NCBI RefSeq assembly: GCF_000365145.1
Contig: NW_008481804.1
Location: forward strand, 271,862 to 335,861
Length of the DNA stretch: 64,000 bases
Direction: 5' to 3'
Source: Cyphellophora europaea CBS 101466
Taxonomy: Eukaryota > Ascomycota > Eurotiomycetes > Chaetothyriales > Cyphellophoraceae
Made by a program: the position numbers and the translations under genes. This document shows, one piece after another, positions 32,362 to 42,715 of this stretch. The stretch's first letter is position 1. Each line of letters begins with the position of its first letter. The notes under the pieces were generated by a model. That model searched no databases. It saw only the letters and a program-made list of their open reading frames with translations, and had not been told where the DNA came from.

Positions 32362-33531
32362 TCATTTACAAAAATCGGCCGCGAGCATAGTGAACGCTTC
32401 GGTAAGCTGACGGACGGAGTCGACCTCCACCCATTCCTTTTTTGAGTGTAATCCGTAGCCTGTCGGGCCCCAAATAACGCCTGGGATTCCTGCCTCGCTC
32501 AGCAATGCCATATCTGTCCAGTAGGTCTCGCCTTTGATCGTAGGATCACGCCCTGTTGCTTCGCTCGCGTGTTTCAAAACCTGTTGAACAAAGTCGCTGC
32601 TGCTAGAAATTTTGTATGGCGGCCTGGATATTGTCACGCGCAGATCGTACTTGAAATCAGGAACCGTAGCTTCGAGGTTCTTCAAAATGGTCTCCAGCTC
32701 AGCCGTGACTCCATCAATCGTCTCGCCCGCAACAGTACGCCGCTCTACGCCAATCGTGCACCGTGCTGGGTACGAGGAAATCTCTTCCCCACCTTTGATG
32801 ATGCCAGCGTGTACATTAGGAGCACTCGTTTCAGGCTCCGTCTGGTTGTCATAGCGAGACCGTAGCTCATGAGCAAGACGTCCGAGCTCGACAAGAAAGT
32901 ACCCAGCCTTGACAATGGCATCGATTCCGAGGTCCGGTCGTGAGCCATGTGAGGCTAGGCCATGGATGTCTACTTCGAACAACACGAAGCCCTTATGGTT
33001 GTTGACAATTGCCATCTCGGTAGGCTCGGCCACCACCGCAGCATCAGCTCGCCAGCCAGCTCTTATGACTTGCTCGGTTCCAATGCTAGGGCCTTCTTCG
33101 TCAGCCACTGCGGCAAGAAGTACATCGCCTCGGAGATGAAGCTCTTTTGCACGGACAAGGGCGATCATGGCTGCCGCAAGGCCGCTCTTCATGTCTGCAG
33201 ATCCTCGACCATAGAGACAACCATTCATAATTTCACCACTCAATGGGTCTCCATCGTAGCCTAACAACGTCACGGTGTCGGTGTGTCCGTTAAGCATCAG
33301 ACTCTGGCCACCACCTGATCCACGCACGACACCAACCAGTGAAGGCCTGCCAGCAACTGGTTCTATCCAGTGCGATTCGATTCCGTGACGATCCAGCCAT
33401 GCTTTGATGTATCTCGCAATGGTGGTTTCTCCTGGGCCGCCAACAGTGCCCAGACCAGGATTCGATGAATCAATCTGCACAAGTGCTTGTGTCAACGCAA
33501 CGACATCGTAGTATGCTTTATCGCTATCCAT
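32362..33531 (-). CDS. M20-family metallo-deacylase/peptidase (ArgE/DapE type)
   Basis: Single exon, 389 residues from the ATG at 33531. An in-frame ATG at 33624 would add 31 residues of no family character, so the shorter form is preferred. All hallmark residues are visible: G-H-T-D-T-V (His ligand plus Asp), G-R-G-S-A-D-M-K-S-G (bridging Asp), A-D-E-E-G-P-S (catalytic Glu and ligand Glu), A-E-P-T-E-M (second-site ligand) and the C-terminal G-L-H-S-K-K-E His. A lid/dimerisation domain sits in the middle (H-G-L-A-S-H-G-S-R-P). Members remove acyl groups from amino acids or cleave small peptides in the cytosol using two zinc ions. Close convergence with the DoeA-like gene suggests a shared pathway, for example deacylation of the ring-opened product. 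Confidence 0.88.
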   Translation of the reverse strand: MDSDKAYYDVVALTQALVQIDSSNPGLGTVGGPGETTIARYIKAWLDRHGIESHWIEPVAGRPSLVGVVRGSGGGQSLMLNGHTDTVTLLGYDGDPLSGEIMNGCLYGRGSADMKSGLAAAMIALVRAKELHLRGDVLLAAVADEEGPSIGTEQVIRAGWRADAAVVAEPTEMAIVNNHKGFVLFEVDIHGLASHGSRPDLGIDAIVKAGYFLVELGRLAHELRSRYDNQTEPETSAPNVHAGIIKGGEEISSYPARCTIGVERRTVAGETIDGVTAELETILKNLEATVPDFKYDLRVTISRPPYKISSSSDFVQQVLKHASEATGRDPTIKGETYWTDMALLSEAGIPGVIWGPTGYGLHSKKEWVEVDSVRQLTEAFTMLAADFCK

Positions 33532-34151
33532 TACGCTTTGAGTGACAGTGAGTCTCAAGGACGGGAGATACGGCTGCTGTGGCTCCCGCACAGGAAGAAC
33601 TGTGAGCTGGCTTGAGTGATGCATCCATCAAGAGCCCGCAGCGCCCAGGGGGGCGGTTCCGGTCAAAGACCCAGGGTTGTTGCATATCTCTTTGCTGGCA
33701 AGGACTTCTGGGGATGGTAGATTGTCCAAGCGAGACGGTGTTGTTCGTGAAGGTCTAGCCTGCTTTGGGAAGGGACCGGCGACTTTGAACAGGACTAGTG
33801 GGGGGTGCGGAGAGCACAAGTACCTTCGGAGCCAATAGGTGGCTTCTGAGCTTATCGGCACTGACGCACGCCAGAGCACGTTCTACAATCACTTTCACCC
33901 GCGCTGGGTTCGTCCTGTCAACGTCCTCGGACATGCTCACGAGAGACTCCCTGTCCTCCGGATCTGAAAGACTACGATGCCGGCAGAAGTGAAGCTCCCA
34001 GATCCGCCATGACCGAGATCGTGTGGGGCCTTGCGGGAGTTGACATCACTAAGGCTTGCATCGCGGAGGCACGACCAGTGAGATCGATCTCATATTCAGG
34101 GTTCGTGAATCACATGATGACTATTTGGAACGCTTGACTGACATAGTGAAG
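33532..34151. other. Upstream region; first exon of the zinc-cluster regulator probably lies here
   Basis: About 620 bp between the M20 gene and the zinc-cluster exon. A branch-point-like TTGACTGAC followed by ATAGTGAAG at about 34133-34151 indicates an intron end just before 34152. The upstream start exon must be in this stretch, but its ATG and donor could not be fixed. Confidence 0.4.
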
Positions 34152-36140
34152 TTGCTGGACCTGCCGTCAGAGGCGTATCAAATGTGATGAGCGGCCTGGA
34201 ACCTGCGGGAACTGTGAGCGGTCGAAGCGTACCTGCGATGGGTACGACTTAAGACTACGATGGCCCACTGGCACAGCGCAGGAACGGGGGAGACCACGAG
34301 GCCAGCGGAGGCGTGTTGGTGAGCACTTTGTGACCCTGCAGAACATGGTGCGCTGATCACATGTGTAGCCAGCTCCCGATGTCATCCAACGCAGCAACTA
34401 CAGCCGAGTAGCGACAGGACACAGGCGCCCAAAGTTGCCCATGATGTATTGGTATCCGCGCCATCTCATTTGCTTGCTAGTGTTTCGGATCCACCTGCAT
34501 CGACGCCCACGCCAGATGTCGCTTGTCATGATCATCTGGCTAGCCACAAGCACGCGTTTGCTTCTTTCGTTTCACAACCCAGCCTGAGCCTCAGTGGAGG
34601 CTTGGGCATCCTCCCGATAAGCGACAGCAATGCCCAGACGTCAAATCATGAGACTGGGCGTATACAGGAGATCGCGGAAGAAGACAATGGCCAAAGGAGC
34701 CCCGTATCCAAGGCGAATCTCTGCCTTGTTCCAGAGACTGACTCCACCTCAAGCGTTGTTCCTACACGCACAATGTTGAGCAATTTCAGCGGGTTGTCGA
34801 GTCTTGAGCATACCAGTGTCGCACTGCTCACCGAGTCATCAAATTCTGGGCTGTATTTACCCCAGAATCTCCCCGTTTTTCCATTCGGAAACTCAGCCGT
34901 GGCGTTACTCTTTCATCACTATGCGCATCACATGGTATCGCTGATGCAACCGATCTCACATCAGAGCAATCCATTCAAGAACATATATCTCAGATTAGCC
35001 TTCGAAGGCTCCGTCGCGTTACTATCAGTCAACGGCAAAGGTCAAGCCTCAGCTGCTCGAGTGTCCATCTACCACAGCGTACTCGCTAGTGCTGCTGTGA
35101 ACTTACGGTCTCTTACCTCCCACCAAGCCGATCATTTCTATCAGGTCAGCTGCTACCACCGCAAAGAAGCTCTTAGAGCCGCTAGAGATGCAATGACCAG
35201 TCGCAACAGCAGCTACAAAGAGCTGATGACAGCAATTCTGTGTCTGGTCTCCGTAGATGTAAGCCAGTCCATTGCCCTGCACGGAGTTCTGCTGACATAA
35301 TAGATTAACGATGGAGGTACACACGACCACTGGATTCACCTCGAAGCTGCAACGCAGCTACGGAGATCAAGACAGCGTTCCCGTATTATCAGCTTCGAAA
35401 CCAGTCAATTGAACGCCATGTGCGGAATGTTAGGCCTTTTTGCCCGTACAGCCCTCCATGATCTCGCTCCAAAGCGCTGGATGGGAAGTGTTGATGTCCT
35501 CGAGAACGGTACTCTTGACGATCTCTGTCCCAGCATTGAATCCATCTACGGCATCACACCGTTCTTGGCGAAAGCGATTCTGAAGAACCACGAACTGGCT
35601 CTGCATCTAGCATACTATTCCCAGAACGACCGCCCGGAATCACTACTTGAAGCATGTGAGGCCTTGTACGACGAGCTGACTGCCTGGAGCATTGAATCCG
35701 AGGAATTTGCGACCATCAATGCTCATGATGGACCCGCACTTGCTGTTGCAGGAGCTCAGGCTACAGCATTCTACAACGCAACACTAATCTATCACCTCCG
35801 CACCATCCAACAATGCAACCGTGCACATCTTCGAGGAGAGCAACAGAAGGTTTTGGAAGCCATGAACAGGGCAGAAGATCTCAAGACCTGGCATCAGCGC
35901 AACACCTACTGGGCTGCGCCCATCACTTGGCCTGCATTCATTGCCTCTTGCGAGGCGGTGAAAGAGGACCGTGAGGCATGGGCTTGCTGGTGGAATCGAG
36001 TTCAGACGTATGGATTGGCGAATTATGCAAAGCAATGGAGGATGGTACGCCAGGTTTGGACGGAACAAGACATCGCAGATGACGGCACTGACTGGCGAAA
36101 ACTTCTCTTCGATATGGGTGTCCGAATTATCCCAGTATAA
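34152..36140 (+). CDS. Zn2Cys6 transcription factor with PF11951-like domain (5' end unresolved)
   Basis: The visible exons are about 34152-34318, 34369-35258 and 35304-36140, with introns of 50 and 45 bp; a short start exon further upstream is not resolved. The first visible exon encodes a complete binuclear zinc cluster at 34153-34236 with spacing C-x2-C-x6-C-x6-C-x2-C-x6-C (C-W-T-C-R-Q-R-R-I-K-C-D), followed by G-Y-D-L-R-L-R-W, as is usual in this class. A Ser/Pro/His-rich linker leads into a helical regulatory domain ending F-D-M-G-V-R-I-I-P-V. It is a DNA-binding regulator expected to recognise CGG-containing sites. It is convergent with the P450 gene (84 bp between stop codons) and sits amid the 27-44 kb enzyme genes, so it is the natural candidate regulator of that set. 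Confidence 0.8.
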
Positions 36141-36223
36141 CGGTCCAAGGACGCCCTGGAATGGGAAGAGGTGGACATCTCTCTCGACATTGGACTACTC
36201 TCAAATGCCCAGTAGAATCGACT

Positions 36224-37784
36224 CTAGGCTTTCACGGGAGTCAACTTCATCCACAGCGGCGGCTTCTCCCACAACGTGTACACCTTCTGATCATGCCACT
36301 GCTCAGACTCCTTGCAGAGCGCAAAGTCGAAGTAAAGCAACGTCGTCGCGAGCAGTAAACGCATCTCATGCCATGCAAGGTTCTGTTGATGTCAGCAAGA
36401 CCCTCGATCGATCATTTCGGCAGCTTACCTTCCCCACGCAATTCCTCGGTCCGACAAGGAACGGCTCCCAGGACGCTCTTGCATCTTTCTCGTATCTTCC
36501 ATCACCTAGCCAGCGCTCCGGCACAAATTCGTCAGGGTCTGTCCACATCGAGCTGTTACGGTACGTTGCGAGATGAGGAATGCTGATGTTGGCGCCCTCT
36601 GGCAGAAAATGACCAGCAATGGTTGCACCGCCTTTCGGCACCTGTCGTTGCGTTCCGACTGGGACAGGCGGGTATAAGCGAAGTGTCTCCTTAAGGACGG
36701 CTTCCATGTATCTGCACTGGGCCAGTGACTCGAGACCAAAGCCGTCCAAGGTTTGGAAAGAGTCTCTCAGCTCCGTCTTGATACGGGCCATTTGCTCGGG
36801 ATTTTTGGACAAGTAGTATAGGGAACCACTTAGCAGCGTGGCTGTGGTCTCCGTGCCGGCAATCATAAAGAGACTAGCGTTCGAGTGTTGTTCATCTCTT
36901 GAAAGCCTATCTTCACCTTTCTCAAGGATACGAGACCACAGGTCAGGTCTACGGGGAGGATTGGCGAGACGTTTGTCGACCCGGTCCGTAGTGAACCGCC
37001 AATGTCGCATCTGTTTTGCGCGCAGGGATGGCATCTTGCCCAAAATGTCCTCCACAAGATATTTGCTAACCGTGCTGTAGATTTTGAGGCAACGAAAGGT
37101 CGCCATCTTCTTGAAGCTCGCAAAGATAGCTGTAACCCAGGGACTGTAGCTTGAATTCTCGAGCATGTACAGAGGCTCCGCAAATGTGAGATCGGCCATG
37201 ATGTCAAAGGTTGTGCAATTCAACATCTTCACCATGTCGATCTTGTCTTCAGCAACGGCTTTTTCTTTAAGCTTGACAAGGAGAAGCTCGGCCCATTTCT
37301 TCAAGAGTGGTTCCTGCTCTTTCAATGCCTTGTCGCTAAATGCATTGGCAACACTTTTGCGTTGTCGAGCATGGTCAGCATCATTAGCCGTAATAATACT
37401 CGGTACGCCGTTGATGGGTTGAAGATAGAATCGCTTGTCTTTATGAGGAAGTTGCCGGCCAATCTTTTGGAACCCGTATATGTCTTTCCAGGTTTGCGGG
37501 CAACCAACAAACGACAACATCGTCGGCCCGATGCGAACAACAGGTCCATACTTATCATGTAGAGCAGCCACATCAATGCCTTCGTTACCATTCCATGTAG
37601 AACGAATGAACGGCACCAGGGAGAAGGCATTGACGGTTGGACCTGGAAATTTGCTTAGAGGGCCAAAAAAGGTCAAGTAAATGTTCCCAAATAGTAGCAC
37701 CAACGCATAGAGCCCAAATACAATTATCAAACCTGGAAGAACAGGCAGCAGGCTCAGGCTTGACGCAAACAATTGCAATGCCAT
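36224..37784 (-). CDS. Cytochrome P450 monooxygenase
   Basis: Two exons: 37784-36429 and 36382-36224, with a 46-bp phase-0 intron directly after the haem-Cys motif, giving 504 residues. The start is the first ATG of the frame, at 37784, which yields an N-terminal membrane anchor (about residues 5-35) followed by the proline hinge K-F-P-G-P-T. Signature motifs are intact: I-helix A-G-T-E-T-T, K-helix K-E-T-L-R, P-E-R-W, and haem-binding P-F-L-V-G-P-R-N-C-V-G-K continuing as N-L-A-W-H-E-M-R in exon 2. Overall similarity is to the fungal isotrichodermin-hydroxylase-like clade, but the substrate is unknown. ER-membrane enzyme requiring a P450 reductase. Divergent from the methyltransferase gene. 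Confidence 0.93.
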
Positions 37785-38313
37785 TTTGATATGGGAAGTG
37801 AACAACAAGACTCATTGTCGAGACTTTGCGCGTTAATGTTATGCAGTCGTCCCACGTCTGAAAGCATAGAAGAGGGAATGGTTCCGAGCTGATTAGGCCA
37901 GCAAGCTGTGAACTTTACGAATCCTTAAGTTCAGGGGTGCGCAGCTAGCCTTGGTCATTTTGAACGATGCAGAGCCGATTTAGGTTAGGGATGGGTATGG
38001 TCCCATTTAGGAGCTGTAGTTGGTTAGCATAGCATATCCGAGCTGTGAAGTGATGGGCTGGGCCTTACAGACATTGCGTGGCTCATTAGATAGTCCATTC
38101 CGAACAAGATCATACATTATTTTGAGTGTGAGACGTGGGCGACTTGAGTGTCACTACCCAAGCTATAGAAAATCATCACACAGTGTACCCGCGCTCATGT
38201 CCGATGCATTTCAAGGCAAGCGTACTCGTATTTGACTGCAAACAAATCCTTCGAGGATAGCTCGCCGCACCGAACGGTTGCCTACTTCGACATCTCAAGC
38301 GTCAACGAAGACA
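37785..38313. promoter_or_regulatory. Shared upstream region of the P450 and methyltransferase genes
   Basis: 530 bp between divergent start codons. The arrangement would allow joint control, but no specific element was identified. Confidence 0.45.
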
Positions 38314-39048
38314 ATGGCGCAGAATGTATACGACACAGAAGAATTCTTTCGGGCGTACAGTTATCTTCAGCGCTCGCGTGAAGGGCTGGATGGGGCTGGT
38401 GAATGGCCGACAATGCGAAACCTTGTTGGCAGTGTGTCAGAAGCTGACATAATCGACGTTGGCTGTGGATATGGGTGGTTCTGTCGCTGGGCAAGTGAAG
38501 GTGGTGCACGATCCGTTCATGGCATCGATGTGTCGAAGAGAATGCTTGAGCGCGCGCAGTCGTATCCGGCAGATCCTCAGATCAAGTACATGTTAGGAGA
38601 TCTCGAAAGTATCGATCTCGCGGCCAACACTTATGACCTCGTATACAGCTCACTCACGTTACACTACCTGCCAGACTTACGATCAGTCATCCACCGGATC
38701 GCGACATGCCTCAAATCTGGAGGTCGCTTTGTATTTTCAGTCGAGCATCCTGTCTGGACGGCATCGCCTAACGCGACCTGGCAGACCGACAGTGCAGGTA
38801 ATGGCTTTTGGCCTTTGAAGGATTATGCCAAGGAGGGTCTGCGAGTGTCCAAATGGTTGGGGGCAGGAGAGGTTCACAAGTACCACCATCGAACTGAGAC
38901 CTACCTCTCAAGTCTTATAGAGAGCGGCTTCACGATCGATGCTGTCCGAGAGTCGTGGGAAGGCATGGACGACAGTTGTAAAGCTGAACATAAAGATTCA
39001 GGTCATCGGCCATACTTTCTCATTGTTCGAGCCAGGAAGGGGCAGTGA
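38314..39048 (+). CDS. Class I SAM-dependent methyltransferase
   Basis: Single exon, 244 residues. The ATG at 38314 is the first of the frame; M-A-Q-N-V-Y-D fits typical family starts. The SAM-binding motif I is clear, D-I-I-D-V-G-C-G-Y-G-W-F (about residues 46-57). The acidic end of beta-2 follows (H-G-I-D-V-S-K-R-M-L-E), then the motif III-IV region D-L-V-Y-S-S-L-T-L-H-Y-L, and G-G-R-F-V-F-S-V-E-H-P-V. This is the Methyltransf_11 fold, with bacterial-like features and no intron. It probably methylates a small molecule, but the acceptor cannot be told from sequence. It follows the divergent P450, with the alcohol dehydrogenase gene downstream on the same strand. Confidence 0.88.
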   Translation: MAQNVYDTEEFFRAYSYLQRSREGLDGAGEWPTMRNLVGSVSEADIIDVGCGYGWFCRWASEGGARSVHGIDVSKRMLERAQSYPADPQIKYMLGDLESIDLAANTYDLVYSSLTLHYLPDLRSVIHRIATCLKSGGRFVFSVEHPVWTASPNATWQTDSAGNGFWPLKDYAKEGLRVSKWLGAGEVHKYHHRTETYLSSLIESGFTIDAVRESWEGMDDSCKAEHKDSGHRPYFLIVRARKGQ

Positions 39049-39526
39049 GTAACTCTGCTCACGTCTGCACCAGTGAGACCTGAGACAGACCGATACTACT
39101 CGACTGGCAGGGGACTTGTGAGAGTGGCTTCACTTTAAGGGCCGTTTCAGCTTGAAGACGTGAATATTCGAGAGGCAACGGAACGAGTCGCTGCGGACCC
39201 GACTGATGGACCTGGATATACTTTTCACTCCCGATACCGGCTTCAAGAAAATGTGACCTCAATCGTCAGAGAAGATCTGGTCTGCGGAGGAAGCTTCGCA
39301 TCCGGGTGTCATCGCAGGAGGCTGAATCGTAGCCTTACCCGGGCAGATCGAGAGCGATCGATTTCCCCGCATTTTGTAGCAATGACAAAACGCGACTGAG
39401 CTCGAACGCAGGTCTCGAAACTGAAAAGGCCGCTACTCCGCTCGAGAAGATGGTGAAGCTGATCGTAGCCGATGATCAAGAATACTGCGGAGCAAGCGAC
39501 CAATTCTCACCTACTTTGAAGCCACC
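39049..39526. other. Intergenic region, nothing recognised
   Basis: About 480 bp upstream of the alcohol dehydrogenase gene. Presumably its promoter. No element could be assigned. Confidence 0.45.
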
Positions 39527-40610
39527 ATGAAGGTCGTTAGAGTCATCGAGTACCATCAAAACCTCCAGCTGGATGAGGCACCTGAACCAAAGATCACGTC
39601 TCCTCTCGACGTCATTGTCAAGATCGGCGCGGCGGGAGTCTGTCGCACCGACATCCACATCATCGAAGGGCAATGGGAAGAGAAGGCTGGCGTCAAATTG
39701 CCGTACACAATCGGTCATGAAAACGCAGGATGGATTCATGAAGTAGGAGATGGTGTGACCAGCGTCAAGAAAGGCGACAAGGTGCATCAGAGCCCGCTCC
39801 TTTCCAGTGGCTCATCTGACTGACTCCTCATAGGTCATTCTTCATCCCTTGGTAACCTGCGGCCTCTGTCGTGCTTGTCGGTTCGGCGACGATGTGCATT
39901 GCGAGGACAGCACGTTCCCTGGGATCAATGTCGACGGTGGCTACGCCGAATACCTCAAGACCGGCGCCCGTAGCGTGATTAAGCTTGACGACAAGCTGGA
40001 ACCAGCCGATGTGGCCGCGCTTGCGGATGCTGGTCTGACCGCCTACCACGTTGTGGCAAAGGCAGCGCGGGTGCTGCGGCCGGGCAATTTTGTGGTCATG
40101 ATTGGCGCAGGAGGGCTCGGCCACATCGGCATTCAGGTCATGAAGGCTATCAGCGGTGCCACGCTCGTTGTTGTGGACCGAAATCCCGATGCTCTTGCTC
40201 TAGCAAAGAAAATCGGTGCCGACCACACCATTCAGGCAAAAGACGATGGTTCATTCGTCAAGGAGGTCATGGATCTCACGAAGAGAAAAGGCGCAGAGGC
40301 TGTCATCGACTTCGTGGCTGAGGGAGGGTCGACGGCGACTGGTGTGAAGATGCTGAGAAGAGCCGGCAACTACTACGTCGTTGGGTACGGTGAGAACCTG
40401 AACATTCCTACCATCGACATCATCTCGACCGAGATCAACTTCATTGGTAATCTTGTCGGTTCGTACAATGATCTCGTGGAGCTCATGGAGCTTGCCGCGC
40501 AGGGCAAGGTCAGTCTTCACACTCAGCGATACAAGCTGGAAGATTTTCAGAAAGCCATTGATGATCTGTCGGCCGGCAAGGTGCGTGGGAGGGCCATTCT
40601 CGTCCCTTGA
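39527..40610 (+). CDS. Zinc-dependent alcohol dehydrogenase (MDR family)
   Basis: Two exons: 39527-39781 and 39834-40610, with a 52-bp intron, giving 343 residues. The start ATG has the context GCCACCATGA. Catalytic zinc ligands are in G-V-C-R-T-D (Cys, with Asp) and G-H-E-N-A-G (His-Glu). The structural zinc lobe has four cysteines (C-G-L-C-R-A-C-x6-H-C). The Rossmann motif is G-A-G-G-L-G-H-I-G, and the acidic residue after beta-2 (V-V-V-D-R-N) favours NAD over NADP. It oxidises an alcohol or reduces an aldehyde in the cytosol. The overall look is of the bacterial-type short (about 345 residue) zinc ADHs. It could process aldehydes made by the nearby amine oxidase, which is inference. Confidence 0.92.
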
Positions 40611-40815
40611 ATTGAGAGCGCACGGTGCAGGTGGGAAGTGTGAGATTTATACGGCAGGTGATACAGACCATACATGCAAACGCGTCGCGTGTCATCAATG
40701 TCATTCAGTGCCTGCCTGTACGTGTTTTGTCGTCGAATCCTCGCTTGATCCCAGGGTCGTGGCTTGAGACGAGCCTGCTTGGGCCAAAAGAGCCGGACAT
40801 GATCTCTCTCACAGT

Positions 40816-41928
40816 CTAGCAGAGATATGTTGGCCGCAGCAGGAATTCAGAGTCTCTCTTGGTCTTCTTGAACTCCTCGTCGTCCCAGAAATTGGCCCTC
40901 AACTCGACTTTGTCGCTTCCGAGCCAGAACGGCCTCTGACTTTCCGGAAGATGGCATCTCTGCAAGAAGTTGGGATAGCTTGGACTCTGCAGTCAAGTCA
41001 GTTCATCATCATAAGCCTGCCTGTGAAGCTTTCAAAACGTACCATATATCCCAGCCCTATCATAATCCTGTGCATGTCACTTCCATTCGCCATCCCTGCG
41101 TGCCATGTCCTGATGTCGCGGATCATGACGTCTCCCTTGTGACACTCTGGCTGCACAGGTGGTCTTACTGCCCTCCTCACCTTCAGCGCTTCCTCTGTGA
41201 TGCCGGGAATGGGTTCTCCGAGCTTGCTATGCGGGTATATGTCGAGGTCTTTTCCCGTTGCCTTCAGTTGATCGGCTTGTGACGTGTGACTGTGGCTTCC
41301 GAGCCAGAACTCGGTCGCTCCGTTGGCGACACTGAAGTCGCACAGAGGTATGTTGGCGATAAAGTAATACGGAAATTGTGGATGGACAAAGGCATTATCT
41401 TTGTGCACCGGCTGGCGTACTCCGCCTGTGTTGGCAAGGGCGTTGTTTGATGTGATCCAGTTGAAGATCGGCTTGTGACCGAGGTATCTGGTGGAGGTAA
41501 GTGTGATCCACATATCGGTCAACATGAACATTACGCATTGGCGACCTGCAACAGGAAAGTATTGAAATATACATCCTCGAAGAGGAGCGAAGGCTCAGCA
41601 ACTGGTGGGCGCTGGAGGAAGTTCGCTGCGACTCGTCAGAGTGTCGTTGTGGCGGTCTTGCCGAACACTCACACTTGATGCCGTGGTTGAATGCCTGCTT
41701 CGGATCTGCTAGGAAGTGCTCGACCTCTTCGCACATTTTACTATTAATAGCGTCGATATGTCCGACATCGATGATACCCTTCAACAGCACCAAGCCATCT
41801 TGGTGCAGCGCCGAAAGGACCTTTCCCAGCGTTTCTGGAGCGTATATACCTCGCCGCCGCTCCTCCTTGGTAAGGACGATAGCTGCTGGCCCGTCCGTCG
41901 CGCCTTCTGCTGAATCTCTGCTTATCAT
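40816..41928 (-). CDS. Phytanoyl-CoA dioxygenase (PhyH)-family Fe(II)/2-oxoglutarate oxygenase
   Basis: Four exons: 41928-41673, 41625-41535, 41487-41043 and 40986-40816. The three introns of 47, 47 and 56 bp all have GT-AG ends, and the frame closes to 320 residues. The facial triad is present: H-K-D in Q-P-V-H-K-D-N-A-F and the distal His in I-R-T-W-H-A-G-M, followed by R in H-R-I-M-I-G-L-G-Y (2-oxoglutarate binding). The family hydroxylates small metabolites; ectoine hydroxylase and several mycotoxin enzymes belong to it, but none of these can be assigned here. The C-terminus ends in F-L-L-R-P-T-Y-L-C. Divergent from the flavoprotein dehydrogenase gene. Confidence 0.88.
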
Positions 41929-42715
41929 CGTGGCAGGCTATGGCTGAGATAAGACTCAGCACCCAGGCAATCCAGTTTCTAACGGGGCCGCCGGCTTCGG
42001 ACGAAAATCCCAGGCCTAGCAGTCAGTACAGCGGTCAACTTGCTACTCCAAATGACGGTCAGGTCACCCCGTTGAAATCAGTGCACATCTATACAAAAGG
42101 ACATGCCCGCAAGGTGTCCTGCGAAGGTCTTGTGGGTGGGGTTGACTCTAACCCAATCCTATGGAGGTTAATGGCAGGGATTGTGGTGGGGTACCGAGTA
42201 CTCGCTGTGGACAACGCCGAAGTTATAGATTTGGTAGTGGGCACTGTTCTCTGGGGCTCTTGCAACGGAGCCCTGATCTTGACCGAATGGCTGTTATTGC
42301 CATTGCCTTTGAGTACGACTCGTTGACAGAATTCGTACGAGATACGACGCATCAGACCAGCTAGGTTCTGCCGAGAACACGCGACAAACGTGCCGAGGCT
42401 GTTGCTAGCGAACCTCGCTTTCAAAGCAGCGTTGCACCGAGCCATTCAGACAAACAGTTGCATATCTCAGGACAATGCTGACGAGTCTAGACAACGACAT
42501 TTTAGCTGTAAGAAGCACGAAGCCACATTTCAACCCCGGAGCGAGTACCTCGGTAACCGCCGGCGTCTTCGCAGTGCCTTTATAACACAGCGCTCCACTC
42601 CACCTGGCGGTCTGAGGCGACGCGCACGACGTTGAGGTAGCATTATTCTATCCCATCTACGCTCAACCTTGACCATTCACCACACTACTTACAACACCCG
42701 ACCTCTCTAACAAGT
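41929..42715. promoter_or_regulatory. Shared upstream region of the PhyH and flavoprotein genes
   Basis: About 790 bp between divergent start codons. Both promoters are here. No element could be assigned with confidence. Confidence 0.45.
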
